From Treponema sp. (GTDB taxonomy: Bacteria > Spirochaetota > Spirochaetia > Treponematales > Breznakiellaceae): a DNA stretch of 7,750 nt. Positions 1 to 6,260 of this stretch are shown here, piece after piece (position 1 is the first letter of the stretch; each line of letters starts with the position of its first letter). The notes below the pieces were generated by a model, which was given only the letters and a program-made list of their open reading frames with translations, did no database searches and was not told the origin of the DNA. Position numbers and translations under genes: made by a program. The stretch covers positions 1 to 7,750 of the forward strand of contig JAIRLZ010000308.1 in NCBI GenBank assembly GCA_031259035.1. The letters are read 5' to 3'.

Positions 1-1
1 G

Positions 2-2248
2 TGCAATGTACTTCACCCCATGGGCTTTGACGCATTCGGGCTTCCGGCTGAAAATTACGCCATCAAGACGGGCGCCCATCCGGCCGCGACCACGGCGGCG
101 AATATCAAGAGATTCCGCGAGCAGATCAAAAAACTCGGGTTTTCCTACGATTGGGATCGTGAAGTCGACACGTCAAGCGTTGAATACTACACGTGGACGC
201 AGTGGATATTTCTCCAGCTTTTTAAGAAAGGGCTTGCTTACGAATCGGAAAGCCCCATCAACTGGTGTCCGTCCTGCAAAACCGGACTGGCAAACGAAGA
301 GGTCAAGGACGGATTCTGCGAGCGCTGCGGCGCCAAAACAACCCGCAAACGCATCCGGCAATGGATACTTAAGATCACCGCCTATGCGGAACGGCTGCTC
401 GAAGACTTGGACGGCCTTGACTGGCCCGAACCGATCAAAATCATGCAGCGCAACTGGATAGGCAGGAGCGAAGGGGCGAATGTTGTCTTTGGCATAGACG
501 GCTTTCCCGATACGCTTGAAATTTATACGACCCGTCCGGACACGCTTTTCGGCGTCACCTACATGGCGCTCGCCCCGGAACACCCCCTCGTTGAGAAGAT
601 CACATCGCCGGAGCGGAAAGCCGAGGTCTCCGCCTACATCGACGAAGCCGCCAAGAAAAGCGACCTTGAACGCACCGATCTCGCCAAAACCAAGACCGGC
701 GTCTTTTCCGGCGCGTACGCGATAAATCCGGTCAACAACGAAAAGATTCCCGTCTGGGTAGCCGATTATGTGCTTATCTCGTACGGCACCGGCGCGATCA
801 TGGCGGTTCCCGCGCATGACGAGCGCGACTGGGAGTTCGCTCAAACCTTCAATCTTCCCATTAGGCGGGTGGTTTCCGCAACGCCTGACGGCGTGGCGGA
901 CTCGGAAAGCGACGGCGGAGCCGCCGCCTGCGCCGCCGATTACGGCTACAGCGTCAATTCCGCGCAATTCACGGGCTTGCCTACAGACGACGCCAAAAAA
1001 CAAATCGCCGCGTGGATAGAAGAACGGGGATTCGGCAAGAAAGCGGTGAACTACAAATTGAGGGACTGGGTGTTCAGCCGGCAACGGTATTGGGGCGAGC
1101 CGATACCCATTGTTCACTGCGAAACCTGCGGCATAGTACCGTTGCATGAACGCGATCTGCCGCTCCGCCTGCCGGAAGTCCAATCCTACGCGCCCACCGG
1201 CACGGGCGAATCTCCGCTCGCCAACATCACAGAGTGGGTGAGCACAACCTGCCCCGTGTGCGGATCGCCCGCCCGCCGCGAAACCAACACCATGCCCCAA
1301 TGGGCGGGATCCTGTTGGTACTACCTCCGGTATCTGGATCCGCATAACAACGGCGCCTTTGCGGACAAGGAGAAAATCGCGTATTGGTCGCCGGTCGATC
1401 TCTATGTGGGCGGCGTTGAACACGCGGTTCTCCACCTTCTTTACAGCCGGTTCTGGCACAAAGTCCTCTACGATTTAGGTCTCGTCAACACCACGGAGCC
1501 GTTTCAGCGGCTGATCAATCAAGGTATGATTTTGGGCGAAGACAACCAGAAGATGAGCAAAAGCCGGGGAAACGTCATCAACCCTGACGATATAATCCAC
1601 GAATACGGGGCTGATTCCATGCGCGTCTACGAAATGTTTATGGGTCCGCTTGAGGTGAGCAAACCCTGGGCGACAGCCGGTTTGATCGGCGTGTCCCGCT
1701 TCCTTGAGCGGCTCTGGGCTATACGCGAAAAAGTCGAGCGCCCGGCGGCGTCCGCAAGCGCGGCGTCCGCGCCGGATTCGCTCCTTTCCCTGCTTCACAA
1801 GACCATCAAAAAGGTTTCCAAAGACACCGCCAGCCTGAATTTCAACACCGCGATCAGCCAGATGATGATCTACTCAACCGAACTTGCCAAACTCCCGTCG
1901 GTTCCCCGCTCCCTGTGGGAGCCGCTTGTGATTATGGCAAGCGCGTACGCCCCGCATCTGGGAGAAGAACTCTGGGAAAAACTCGGCGGCGCGGAATCCG
2001 TGTCGAAAGCGCGGTGGCCTGATTGGGACGAGGCGCTCACCCTTGACAACGAGGCGGTCATTGTGGCGCAAGTCAACGGCAAGATACGGGACAAGTTCAC
2101 CGTTCCCGTGGAGACGCCCAAAGAGGAGATTGAGAAAATCGCGCTCGCTTCTCCGGCGGTGCGGAAATGGCTTGACGGAACCATTGTCAAGATTGTCAGC
2201 GTCCCGGGCAAACTCGTGAACATCGTGGTGAAAAAAGGGGAACAATAG
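2..2248 (+). CDS. leuS: Leucyl-tRNA synthetase, 5'-truncated by the window edge
   Basis: Class I aminoacyl-tRNA synthetase that charges tRNA-Leu with leucine in the cytoplasm. The frame is already open at base 2. The first visible residues (NVLHPMGFDAFGLPAE) align with about residue 72 of E. coli LeuRS, so roughly 70 N-terminal residues including the HIGH signature lie outside the window. Seen in order: a CPSC...CERC zinc-binding pair (266-328); the CP1 editing domain with TTRPDTLFG (527-553) and GAIMAVPAHDERD (791-829); the catalytic-core segment around NYKLRDWVFSRQRYWG; a second HCETC/CPVC cysteine set; TMPQWAGSCWYYLRY; and the KMSKS loop (1550-1564). The C-terminus ends VPGKLVNIVV, as in the family, and stops at TAG 2246-2248. 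The sequence just before KMSKS is short (GMILGEDNQ), so the leucine-specific insert seen in E. coli LeuRS is absent. No intrinsic terminator follows directly; the next sequence is a pseudogene in the same direction. Confidence 0.97.
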   Translation, partial: CNVLHPMGFDAFGLPAENYAIKTGAHPAATTAANIKRFREQIKKLGFSYDWDREVDTSSVEYYTWTQWIFLQLFKKGLAYESESPINWCPSCKTGLANEEVKDGFCERCGAKTTRKRIRQWILKITAYAERLLEDLDGLDWPEPIKIMQRNWIGRSEGANVVFGIDGFPDTLEIYTTRPDTLFGVTYMALAPEHPLVEKITSPERKAEVSAYIDEAAKKSDLERTDLAKTKTGVFSGAYAINPVNNEKIPVWVADYVLISYGTGAIMAVPAHDERDWEFAQTFNLPIRRVVSATPDGVADSESDGGAAACAADYGYSVNSAQFTGLPTDDAKKQIAAWIEERGFGKKAVNYKLRDWVFSRQRYWGEPIPIVHCETCGIVPLHERDLPLRLPEVQSYAPTGTGESPLANITEWVSTTCPVCGSPARRETNTMPQWAGSCWYYLRYLDPHNNGAFADKEKIAYWSPVDLYVGGVEHAVLHLLYSRFWHKVLYDLGLVNTTEPFQRLINQGMILGEDNQKMSKSRGNVINPDDIIHEYGADSMRVYEMFMGPLEVSKPWATAGLIGVSRFLERLWAIREKVERPAASASAASAPDSLLSLLHKTIKKVSKDTASLNFNTAISQMMIYSTELAKLPSVPRSLWEPLVIMASAYAPHLGEELWEKLGGAESVSKARWPDWDEALTLDNEAVIVAQVNGKIRDKFTVPVETPKEEIEKIALASPAVRKWLDGTIVKIVSVPGKLVNIVVKKGEQ

Positions 2249-2601
2249 AGGTTTTCAACATCCGAAATAGCGCGACCGGAAAGAGAGGAGGCTCATGGTG
2301 GGACTGCGTTGACGTCATCTTTTCAAGCGGCTATTATCCAGTGGGATCATGGGAACGCCAGCTTGACCGCATAGAAGGGGCGGTCAAAAAATACGGCAAG
2401 CCTTTTTTCTTCGCGGAAGCCGGTTGCATTTGAGCGTTGCCGTGAACGCTCATGGGTCGAAGGGTTCGGGTCATGGACTTGGCGGCTTCCCCGAATCGAA
2501 GACGCCGCTAGCAGCCTGTTGCGCTTGTAGGTTTTTATGGTTTTTTCGTTGAAAAAAGCCCAAAAAACCCCGATAAAGGGGCTGCGAGAAAACTTCGTTT
2601 T

Positions 2602-2641
2602 CTGGCAGTTTCCGCCTGGCAGTTTCCGCCTGGCAGTTTGC
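2602..2641. repeat. 14-bp tandem repeat, about 2.9 copies, inside the miniature element
   Basis: The unit CTGGCAGTTTCCGC occurs at 2602-2615 and 2616-2629. A third, partial copy (CTGGCAGTTT then GC) lies at 2630-2641. The two full copies are identical, which suggests recent slippage. The period of 14 is not a multiple of 3, so copy changes would shift any frame across it. The units are directly adjacent with no spacer, so this is not a CRISPR array. Confidence 0.9.
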
Positions 2642-2647
2642 AAGGTA

Positions 2648-2673
2648 AAAAATCGCCTTTTCAGGCGATTTTT
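2648..2673. terminator. Strong hairpin with A/T-run flanks, possible bidirectional terminator inside the miniature element
   Basis: A perfect 10-bp stem, AAAAATCGCC (2648-2657) with GGCGATTTTT (2664-2673), has a 6-base loop. GC pairs sit at the top and A-T runs at the base, so either strand gives a GC hairpin ending in U's. It lies between the plus-strand leuS/hydrolase relic and the minus-strand ATPase gene, neither of which has a closer clear terminator. Its use by both is an inference. It could equally be just a structural part of the mobile element. Confidence 0.5.
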
Positions 2674-2784
2674 GGAGGTTTTATGCGCGAAGCGCAACAA
2701 ACTGCTAGGGACGGCGGATACAGCCTCTATGGAAAACCGGCCTGCCATGTGGTGAAAGAACGGTTTGCCGCCAGTTTTCCATGA

Positions 2785-2969
2785 AAGGACAAAGCGTTGC
2801 GGACGCCGATGTCTTTCCATGAGGCGAAGAGCGGCGTCCGGCGGCGATCCGCTGGTATAATCCAGCGCTGGAAACGCTCAAAGGCAACGACAACGACAAC
2901 CGCCTTCAAGACCTTTCTTGCCCCCCCCCCCCCCAGCCGCCGGACGCGATAGCGCCCGTTGAATCCTTC
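2785..2969. other. Spacer with possible degenerate coding sequence and a poly-C tract
   Basis: This stretch lies between the hydrolase relic stop and the 3' end of the convergent ATPase gene. Plus-strand frame 3 is open from 2823 to past 2969 and reads a protein-like stretch, IRWYNPALETLKGNDNDN (2847-2900), followed by RLQDL, before the C-run. There is no start codon or ribosome site, a TGA precedes it at 2820-2822, and the homopolymer breaks it up. It may be a piece of another decayed gene, but I do not recognise the family. A short repeat, caacga caacga caac, lies at 2885-2900. No promoter is evident. Confidence 0.35.
2921..2934. repeat. Homopolymer of 14 C
   Basis: Fourteen consecutive C residues in an otherwise mixed-composition stretch, 35 bp beyond the ATPase stop codon. 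On the ATPase message it would be a run of 14 G in the 3' untranslated part. Such tracts are prone to slippage in replication and to miscounting in sequencing, so the exact length is uncertain. Confidence 0.95.
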
Positions 2970-5132
2970 CTATCGGCTGGAAAATCGCATGACCCGCATG
3001 GCGTTAAGAACCGCGATAAGGGCCACGCCTACATCGCCGAATACCGCTTCCCACATGGTAGCCATGCCCAGCGCGCCCATGACCAGGATAACACCCTTGA
3101 CGGACAGGGCAAAGATGATGTTCTGCCAAACGATGTTCCGGGTTTTCCGGGCAATGCGGATGGCTCCGGCGATTTTTGAAGGCTCGTCGGTCATCAGCGC
3201 CACGTCCGCAGCTTCGATGGCCGCGTCGGAACCAACGCCGCCCATAGCGATGCCCACGTCAGCGCGGGCCAGCGCCGGCGCATCGTTGATGCCGTCCCCT
3301 ACAAATACCAGTTTGCCGGAACCGGATTTTTGCTGTTCCAGGGTTTCAAGGCATTCAACCTTTTGGTGAGGGAGGAGTTCCGCGTACACCGTATCAAGGC
3401 CAATCTGGTTCGCTATGCTTTCGCCTACGGCCTTGCTGTCTCCGGTGAGCATGGCGATCCGCCGAACCCCGATGTTCCACAAGTCCTCAACCGCCTGTCG
3501 GCTGTCGGCTTTCAGTTCATCGGAAATAACGATGTACCCGGCGTAGGCGTTGTTCACCGCAAGGTAGACCACGGTTCCTGATTCTTCCATAGGCGGAAAG
3601 GCGATATTTGCGGCCTCAAGGAGTTTGGCGTTTCCCGCCAGTACCGTATCTTCCCCGACACGGACGGAGACCCCCTTCCCGGCGATCTCCTCATACGGGC
3701 CTATAACCCCGGACTCAAGCTCCTTTTTGCAGGCGGCGCTGTATGCGTTCCTGATTGAAAGGGCTATAGGGTGATTGGAGGCGGATTCCGCATGGGCGGC
3801 GTAATAGAGCAGTTTTTCTTCCATAAGCGCCCCCGCCGGGACAATTTTTGTTACGCTGAACACGCCTTTGGTCAGGGTTCCGGTCTTGTCAAAGACTACG
3901 GTATCTACTTTCGTAAGGGCTTCAAGGTAGTTGCTCCCCTTTATGAGGATGCCGTTCCGTGAAGCGCCGCCGATGCCGCCGAAAAAGCTTAAGGGTATGG
4001 AGATAACCAGGGCGCAGGGGCAGGAGACCACGAGAAACACCAGCGCCCGGTTGATCCATTCGGCCCAGGGGCCGACTCCCAAAAGCGGGGGCAGGGTGGC
4101 AATAAGCGCCGCCAGTCCTACTACCACCGGAGTGTAATAGCGGGAAAAGGTGGTGATAAAGTTTTCGGTAACGGACTTCTTGCTCCCCGCGTTTTGCACC
4201 AGGTTGAGGATTTTGGAAACCGTGGATTCTCCGAAGGCTTTACTGACCTCGATAGTGAGCAGCCCGCTCTTGTTGATCGAACCGGAAAGCACGGCGCTGC
4301 CCTTCTCCACGTCCCTAGGCAGGGATTCGCCTGTGAGGGCCGAGGTGTCCAGAGCGGAAAAGCCCTCCGTCACTACGCCATCCAGAGGAATTTTTTCACC
4401 GGGTTTCACCACGATAAGATCCCCGATGCGTATTGTTTCCGGGGACACCCGCCGGAGGCCGGAGGCGGTTTTGAGGTTGGCGTAATCGGGCCTGATGTCC
4501 ATAAGCGCGGATATGGATTTGCGGGAGCGTCCCACGGCGTAATTCTGAAAGGCTTCGCCGATTTGGTAGAAGATCATCACCGCCGCGCCTTCTGGGTATT
4601 CGCCAATGGCAAAAGCCCCGATGGTGGCGATGCCCATAAGAAAATTCTCGTCGAATATTTCACCTTTAGTAATATTTTTTGCCGCCTTGATCAGCACTTC
4701 GCCGCCTACGAGGATGTAGCTTGCCAGAAAGACGGCAAGCCGCACGAGGGCCGGCAGCGCGATAGACGGAACCGATTCAAAAACCATACCCGCAACAAAG
4801 AGGGCCATGCCGAGGCCGAGGCTCCCGCGCCGGAGCCATGTTTTTACCGGAACGGAATCTTCTTTGTCTTTCGCCGCCGCTTTGTTCGGGAAAAGAACCA
4901 TATCGCGCAGTTCGACACCCGGTTCAAGCCGTTTGATGAGCCCGCCGGCGCGGGCCATGATGTCGTCCCATTGCCCGGTGTTTTGCGCCTCAATGGTAAG
5001 TTTCTGTACAGAAAAATCAACCAGCGCCCGGCTTACCCCGTCCAGAGCGGCAACATGTTTTTCAATCTTTGCCGCGCATTTGGGGCAGCAGAGGTTGTCC
5101 AGAATGTACTCCCGTTTTACTGCCGCTTCCAT
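2970..5132 (-). CDS. zntA: Zn2+/Cd2+/Pb2+-exporting P1B-type ATPase (720 aa)
   Basis: Inner-membrane heavy-metal efflux pump of the CadA/ZntA (P1B-2) group, moving divalent soft metals out of the cytoplasm with ATP. One N-terminal HMA domain carries CCPKC (C15, C16, C19). Next come paired membrane segments (about 102-146 and 165-195), the actuator loop with TGES (267-270), the CPC metal site in a membrane helix (371-373), the phosphorylation motif DKTGTLT (D415), the SNHPIA nucleotide-site motif (H454-P455), GDGINDAP (612-619), and two last helices with K679 and D700. K679, D700 and the GVGSDAAIEAADV stretch fit Zn/Cd/Pb rather than Cu transport. The length matches CadA/ZntA (about 730 aa). 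I chose ATG at 5130-5132 because AAGGAGGG lies just upstream (5136-5143); an in-frame ATG at 5210 would add 26 residues with no homology look and no good ribosome site. The name cadA would be equally apt. A SmtB-type repressor gene lies 264 bp upstream on the same strand. Confidence 0.95.
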   Translation of the reverse strand: MEAAVKREYILDNLCCPKCAAKIEKHVAALDGVSRALVDFSVQKLTIEAQNTGQWDDIMARAGGLIKRLEPGVELRDMVLFPNKAAAKDKEDSVPVKTWLRRGSLGLGMALFVAGMVFESVPSIALPALVRLAVFLASYILVGGEVLIKAAKNITKGEIFDENFLMGIATIGAFAIGEYPEGAAVMIFYQIGEAFQNYAVGRSRKSISALMDIRPDYANLKTASGLRRVSPETIRIGDLIVVKPGEKIPLDGVVTEGFSALDTSALTGESLPRDVEKGSAVLSGSINKSGLLTIEVSKAFGESTVSKILNLVQNAGSKKSVTENFITTFSRYYTPVVVGLAALIATLPPLLGVGPWAEWINRALVFLVVSCPCALVISIPLSFFGGIGGASRNGILIKGSNYLEALTKVDTVVFDKTGTLTKGVFSVTKIVPAGALMEEKLLYYAAHAESASNHPIALSIRNAYSAACKKELESGVIGPYEEIAGKGVSVRVGEDTVLAGNAKLLEAANIAFPPMEESGTVVYLAVNNAYAGYIVISDELKADSRQAVEDLWNIGVRRIAMLTGDSKAVGESIANQIGLDTVYAELLPHQKVECLETLEQQKSGSGKLVFVGDGINDAPALARADVGIAMGGVGSDAAIEAADVALMTDEPSKIAGAIRIARKTRNIVWQNIIFALSVKGVILVMGALGMATMWEAVFGDVGVALIAVLNAMRVMRFSSR

Positions 5133-5254
5133 ACGCCCTCCTTGAGCTGATTCATAGGCATAGCGGACCGCGCAACGGAAAAATCCCTTTCGCCGATTCC
5201 CGCAATGCAACGAGAGCGGCGTATTTTTTCTAATATAGAGGTCGTTCTTCTCAT
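5117..5254 (-). CDS. Putative 45-aa leader or small protein overlapping the ATPase start
   Basis: An ATG at 5252-5254 is preceded by AAGGAG with an 8-base gap, a plausible ribosome site. It opens a 45-codon frame that ends at TAA 5117-5119, 16 bases inside the ATPase gene and in a different frame. The peptide is basic (it begins MRRTTSILEK and ends KEGVWKRQ), with a single Cys (C16) and no membrane segment. It matches no family I know. The overlap would let ribosomes finishing it reinitiate at the ATPase start, so translational coupling is the likeliest role if it is translated. It lies downstream of an operator-promoter (5304-5340), so it would be co-transcribed with the ATPase. The frame could be chance at this length; the ribosome site and the overlap are what favour it. 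Confidence 0.4.
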   Translation of the reverse strand: MRRTTSILEKIRRSRCIAGIGERDFSVARSAMPMNQLKEGVWKRQ

Positions 5255-5303
5255 ATCAAACGCTCCTTACTAAAAATATAAACGCAATATACCATAGCGA
5301 TAA

Positions 5304-5340
5304 AATATATAAAATATTGAACAATTGACAATATGTTCAA
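5304..5340 (-). promoter_or_regulatory. Internal promoter and palindromic operator for the ATPase
   Basis: On the minus strand, TTGTCA (5326-5331) and TATATT (5304-5309) are 16 bases apart, a plausible sigma-70 promoter for the small ORF and ATPase. A dyad, TTGAACA (5317-5323) with TGTTCAA (5334-5340), covers the -35 box and spacer. This is the size and layout of operators bound by ArsR/SmtB-family repressors. The right half extends to TGTTCAACTGTT (5334-5345), which recurs in inverted orientation before the repressor gene. Metal-reversible repression is inferred from the family. Confidence 0.62.
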
Positions 5341-5396
5341 CTGTTTGTGCAAAAAAAAACACCCTCCCCTCCTCCCACAGGAGATGATGAGAAGGT

Positions 5397-5759
5397 TCAT
5401 TCGCTGACATGAGCCAAGCCTTGTGCAAAAATAGTTCCCACATGCTCGTCTTCCAGCGAATAGTAGACCACCTTGCCCTCGCGCCGATACTTCACGAGCC
5501 GCGTCTGCCTCAGCGTCCGCAACTGGTGGGAGATGGCGGACTTGCTCATGCCCAAGAGGGCCGCAATGTCGCAGACACACATTTCAGCCCGCAAAAGGGC
5601 GCAGAGGATTTTAACTCTGGTGGAATCGCTGAACACCTTAAATAGATCCGCAATGTCCAGCAAGAGTTCATCATCAGGCATTTTTTCTCTGACTGCGGAC
5701 ACCACTTCCTCATGAATTATGCTGCAATCAAGACTCTCAACATCTGGAGCGCCTTTCAT
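5397..5759 (-). CDS. ArsR/SmtB-family metal-sensing repressor (120 aa)
   Basis: Dimeric winged-helix repressor that leaves its operator on binding Zn or Cd. The helix-turn-helix is around residues 61-84 (CVCDIAALLGMSKSAISHQL) and the wing around 90-101 (KYRREGKVVYYS). Both metal sites known from SmtB are present in the sequence: the alpha-3N set C12, H16, C61, D64, and the alpha-5 set D104, H106, H117, E120. C63 gives the CVC motif also seen in CadC. The ATG at 5757-5759 has AGGAGGT three bases upstream, which fixes the start. The frame stops with TGA at 5397-5399. The gene is first in a same-strand group with the Zn/Cd ATPase, and operator-like sequence overlaps its own promoter, so autorepression is likely. 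Metal preference cannot be settled from sequence, but the partner ATPase points to Zn/Cd/Pb. It could be named smtB, ziaR, czrA or cadC by different schemes. Confidence 0.93.
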   Translation of the reverse strand: MKGAPDVESLDCSIIHEEVVSAVREKMPDDELLLDIADLFKVFSDSTRVKILCALLRAEMCVCDIAALLGMSKSAISHQLRTLRQTRLVKYRREGKVVYYSLEDEHVGTIFAQGLAHVSE

Positions 5760-5773
5760 GACACCTCCTTCTT

Positions 5774-5827
5774 AACAGTTGAACACATGAACATATATAC
5801 TATACAAGAGTTCGTAATATATGTCAA
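5774..5827 (-). promoter_or_regulatory. Promoter and operator of the metal repressor gene
   Basis: A near-consensus sigma-70 promoter: TTGACA (5822-5827), a 17-base spacer and TATAGT (5799-5804) on the minus strand, about 40 bases before the repressor ATG. Just downstream, over the expected start of transcription, lie two direct TGAACA units on the plus strand (5780-5785 and 5788-5793) and AACAGTTGAACA (5774-5785). The last is the exact reverse complement of the 12-mer at 5334-5345. Its placement at the transcription start fits autorepression by the ArsR-family protein. Confidence 0.7.
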
Positions 5828-5867
5828 GCGGTTTTTTGATTTTTTTATGCTTAGAGCCTTCAAAAAC

Positions 5868-5895
5868 GCGAATTTTCATTCGGCGAATTTTCATT
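5868..5895. repeat. Short direct repeat, 13 bp twice
   Basis: GCGAATTTTCATT occurs at 5868-5880 and again at 5883-5895, separated by two bases (period 15). It lies in the 120-bp spacer between the repressor promoter and the tRNA terminator. No function is evident; it may be a slippage duplication. Confidence 0.85.
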
Positions 5896-5945
5896 GGGTT
5901 GGTCTTGGAACTGCTGTCAAAGCGAAAGTTCGCGCTGTTCGTGTC

Positions 5946-5978
5946 AAAAAAAAGGCGCATCCGGTTGAATGCGCCTTT
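5946..5978 (-). terminator. Intrinsic terminator of the initiator tRNA
   Basis: Read on the minus strand, a 10-bp stem (AAAGGCGCAT, 8-base loop, ATGCGCCTTT; plus-strand arms 5951-5960 and 5969-5978) continues into a T-run totalling eight bases (5953 down to 5946). It begins two bases beyond the tRNA 3' end, a textbook Rho-independent terminator for a single-gene tRNA transcript. Confidence 0.9.
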
Positions 5979-5979
5979 C

Positions 5980-6052
<73 letters not shown>

Positions 6053-6068
6053 ATAAGTATATATGTAT

Positions 6069-6095
6069 ACTATACACAAATCGCAAAAAAGTCAA
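6069..6095 (-). promoter_or_regulatory. Promoter of the initiator tRNA
   Basis: On the minus strand, TTGACT (6090-6095) and TATAGT (6069-6074) are separated by 15 bases, slightly short. Overlapping A/T hexamers allow a longer spacing. The -10 box ends 16 bases before the tRNA 5' end, leaving a leader of roughly ten bases. The -10 context resembles that of the repressor promoter (TATAGTATA in both). Confidence 0.6.
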
Positions 6096-6206
6096 GGGGT
6101 TATGGACATTTTATACGAGGTTTTTCACCATAATTTTGAAAATTCTAAAATCATTGCGAAACCTCATACGCCTTCTATGCGCGTTGAAGCGCCGCAACGT
6201 TAATAC

Positions 6207-6235
6207 TTGTATATCTCTGGTAAATATATTATATT
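6207..6235 (+). promoter_or_regulatory. Probable promoter of the NifU-like gene
   Basis: TTGTAT (6207-6212), a 17-base spacer and TATATT (6230-6235) lie in an A+T-rich stretch 25 bases before the start codon. No clear operator dyad is visible. The gene is divergent from the tRNA, with their promoters about 110 bases apart. Confidence 0.5.
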
Positions 6236-6260
6236 ATTAGTCATAAATTGGAGGCGTTAT

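Larger units (their letters stand above)
2511..2705. mobile_element. 195-bp miniature inverted-repeat element (IS630/Tc1-mariner-type MITE)
   Basis: The left end (2511-2526, GCAGCCTGTTGCGCTT) and the reverse complement of the right end (2690-2705, GCAGTTTGTTGCGCTT) match at 14 of 16 bases. Each end is flanked by TA (2509-2510 and 2706-2707), with C outside on the left and G outside on the right. This matches insertion at TA inside a CTAG target, the known habit of IS630-family elements. Removing the element plus one TA joins gac gcc gct to agg gac ggc, giving a continuous EDAARDGGY in the hydrolase relic. That supports these exact borders. The inside holds no transposase, only hairpins (CCCC/GGGG at 2568-2581; a 10-bp stem at 2648-2673) and a 14-bp tandem repeat. 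It would need a transposase supplied in trans. The short open frames crossing it look like chance frames. Confidence 0.78.
2249..2784 (+). pseudogene. C-terminal relic of a TIM-barrel glycoside hydrolase (GH113/GH5-like), deleted and interrupted
   Basis: Three coding pieces in the same direction look like successive parts of one C-terminal hydrolase domain. Piece 1 (about 2249-2430, frame 1) contains WWDCVDVIFSSGYYP and then YGKPFFFAEAGC, which resembles the last barrel strands with the nucleophile Glu, and runs into TGA at 2431-2433. Piece 2 (about 2429-2510, frame 2) contains FERCRERSWVEGFGSWTW and LPRIEDAA, like the strand-8 WVEGFxLWxW region. Piece 3 (2707-2784, frame 1) reads RDGGYSLYGKPACHVVKERF, like the usual extreme C-terminus, and ends at TGA 2782-2784. 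Between pieces 1 and 2 some 25-30 residues expected in this fold are missing and the frame shifts. Between pieces 2 and 3 sits a 195-bp miniature element. The N-terminal two thirds of the gene is absent; the relic abuts the leuS stop. The family call is from motif memory and could be a neighbouring clan-A family. The gene cannot make a working enzyme. Confidence 0.72.

Noticed and set aside
173..1459. Long minus-strand open frame of 428 codons
   Set aside because: It lies entirely antisense to leuS, whose frame has unmistakable LeuRS motifs. The antisense product has low-complexity Arg/Gly/Phe-rich composition and no family signature.
2602..2641. CRISPR-like repeats
   Set aside because: Units are 14 bp, directly adjacent with no spacers, and there are fewer than three copies.
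2347..2820. Minus-strand open frame of 157 codons across the miniature element
   Set aside because: It spans the element and both flanks of the hydrolase relic, so it cannot be an ancestral gene. The flanking plus-strand pieces make better sense as hydrolase.
4194..5150. Plus-strand open frame of 318 codons
   Set aside because: It is antisense to the ATPase gene, with no recognisable motifs or ribosome site.
5133..5210. Upstream in-frame start adding 26 residues to the ATPase
   Set aside because: The extension lacks a good ribosome site and has no HMA-like sequence. The ATG at 5130-5132 has AAGGAGGG and begins right before the HMA domain.
5351..5384. Possible terminator between repressor and ATPase (short CTCC/GGAG stem, then T9 on the minus strand)
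   Set aside because: The stem is only 4-5 bp and the T-run begins about 12 bases beyond it, so it does not have the form of an intrinsic terminator.
5251..5580. Minus-strand open frame of 109 codons overlapping the repressor
   Set aside because: It is a shifted reading of the repressor gene that runs into the A+T-rich operator region. It has no start signal of its own.
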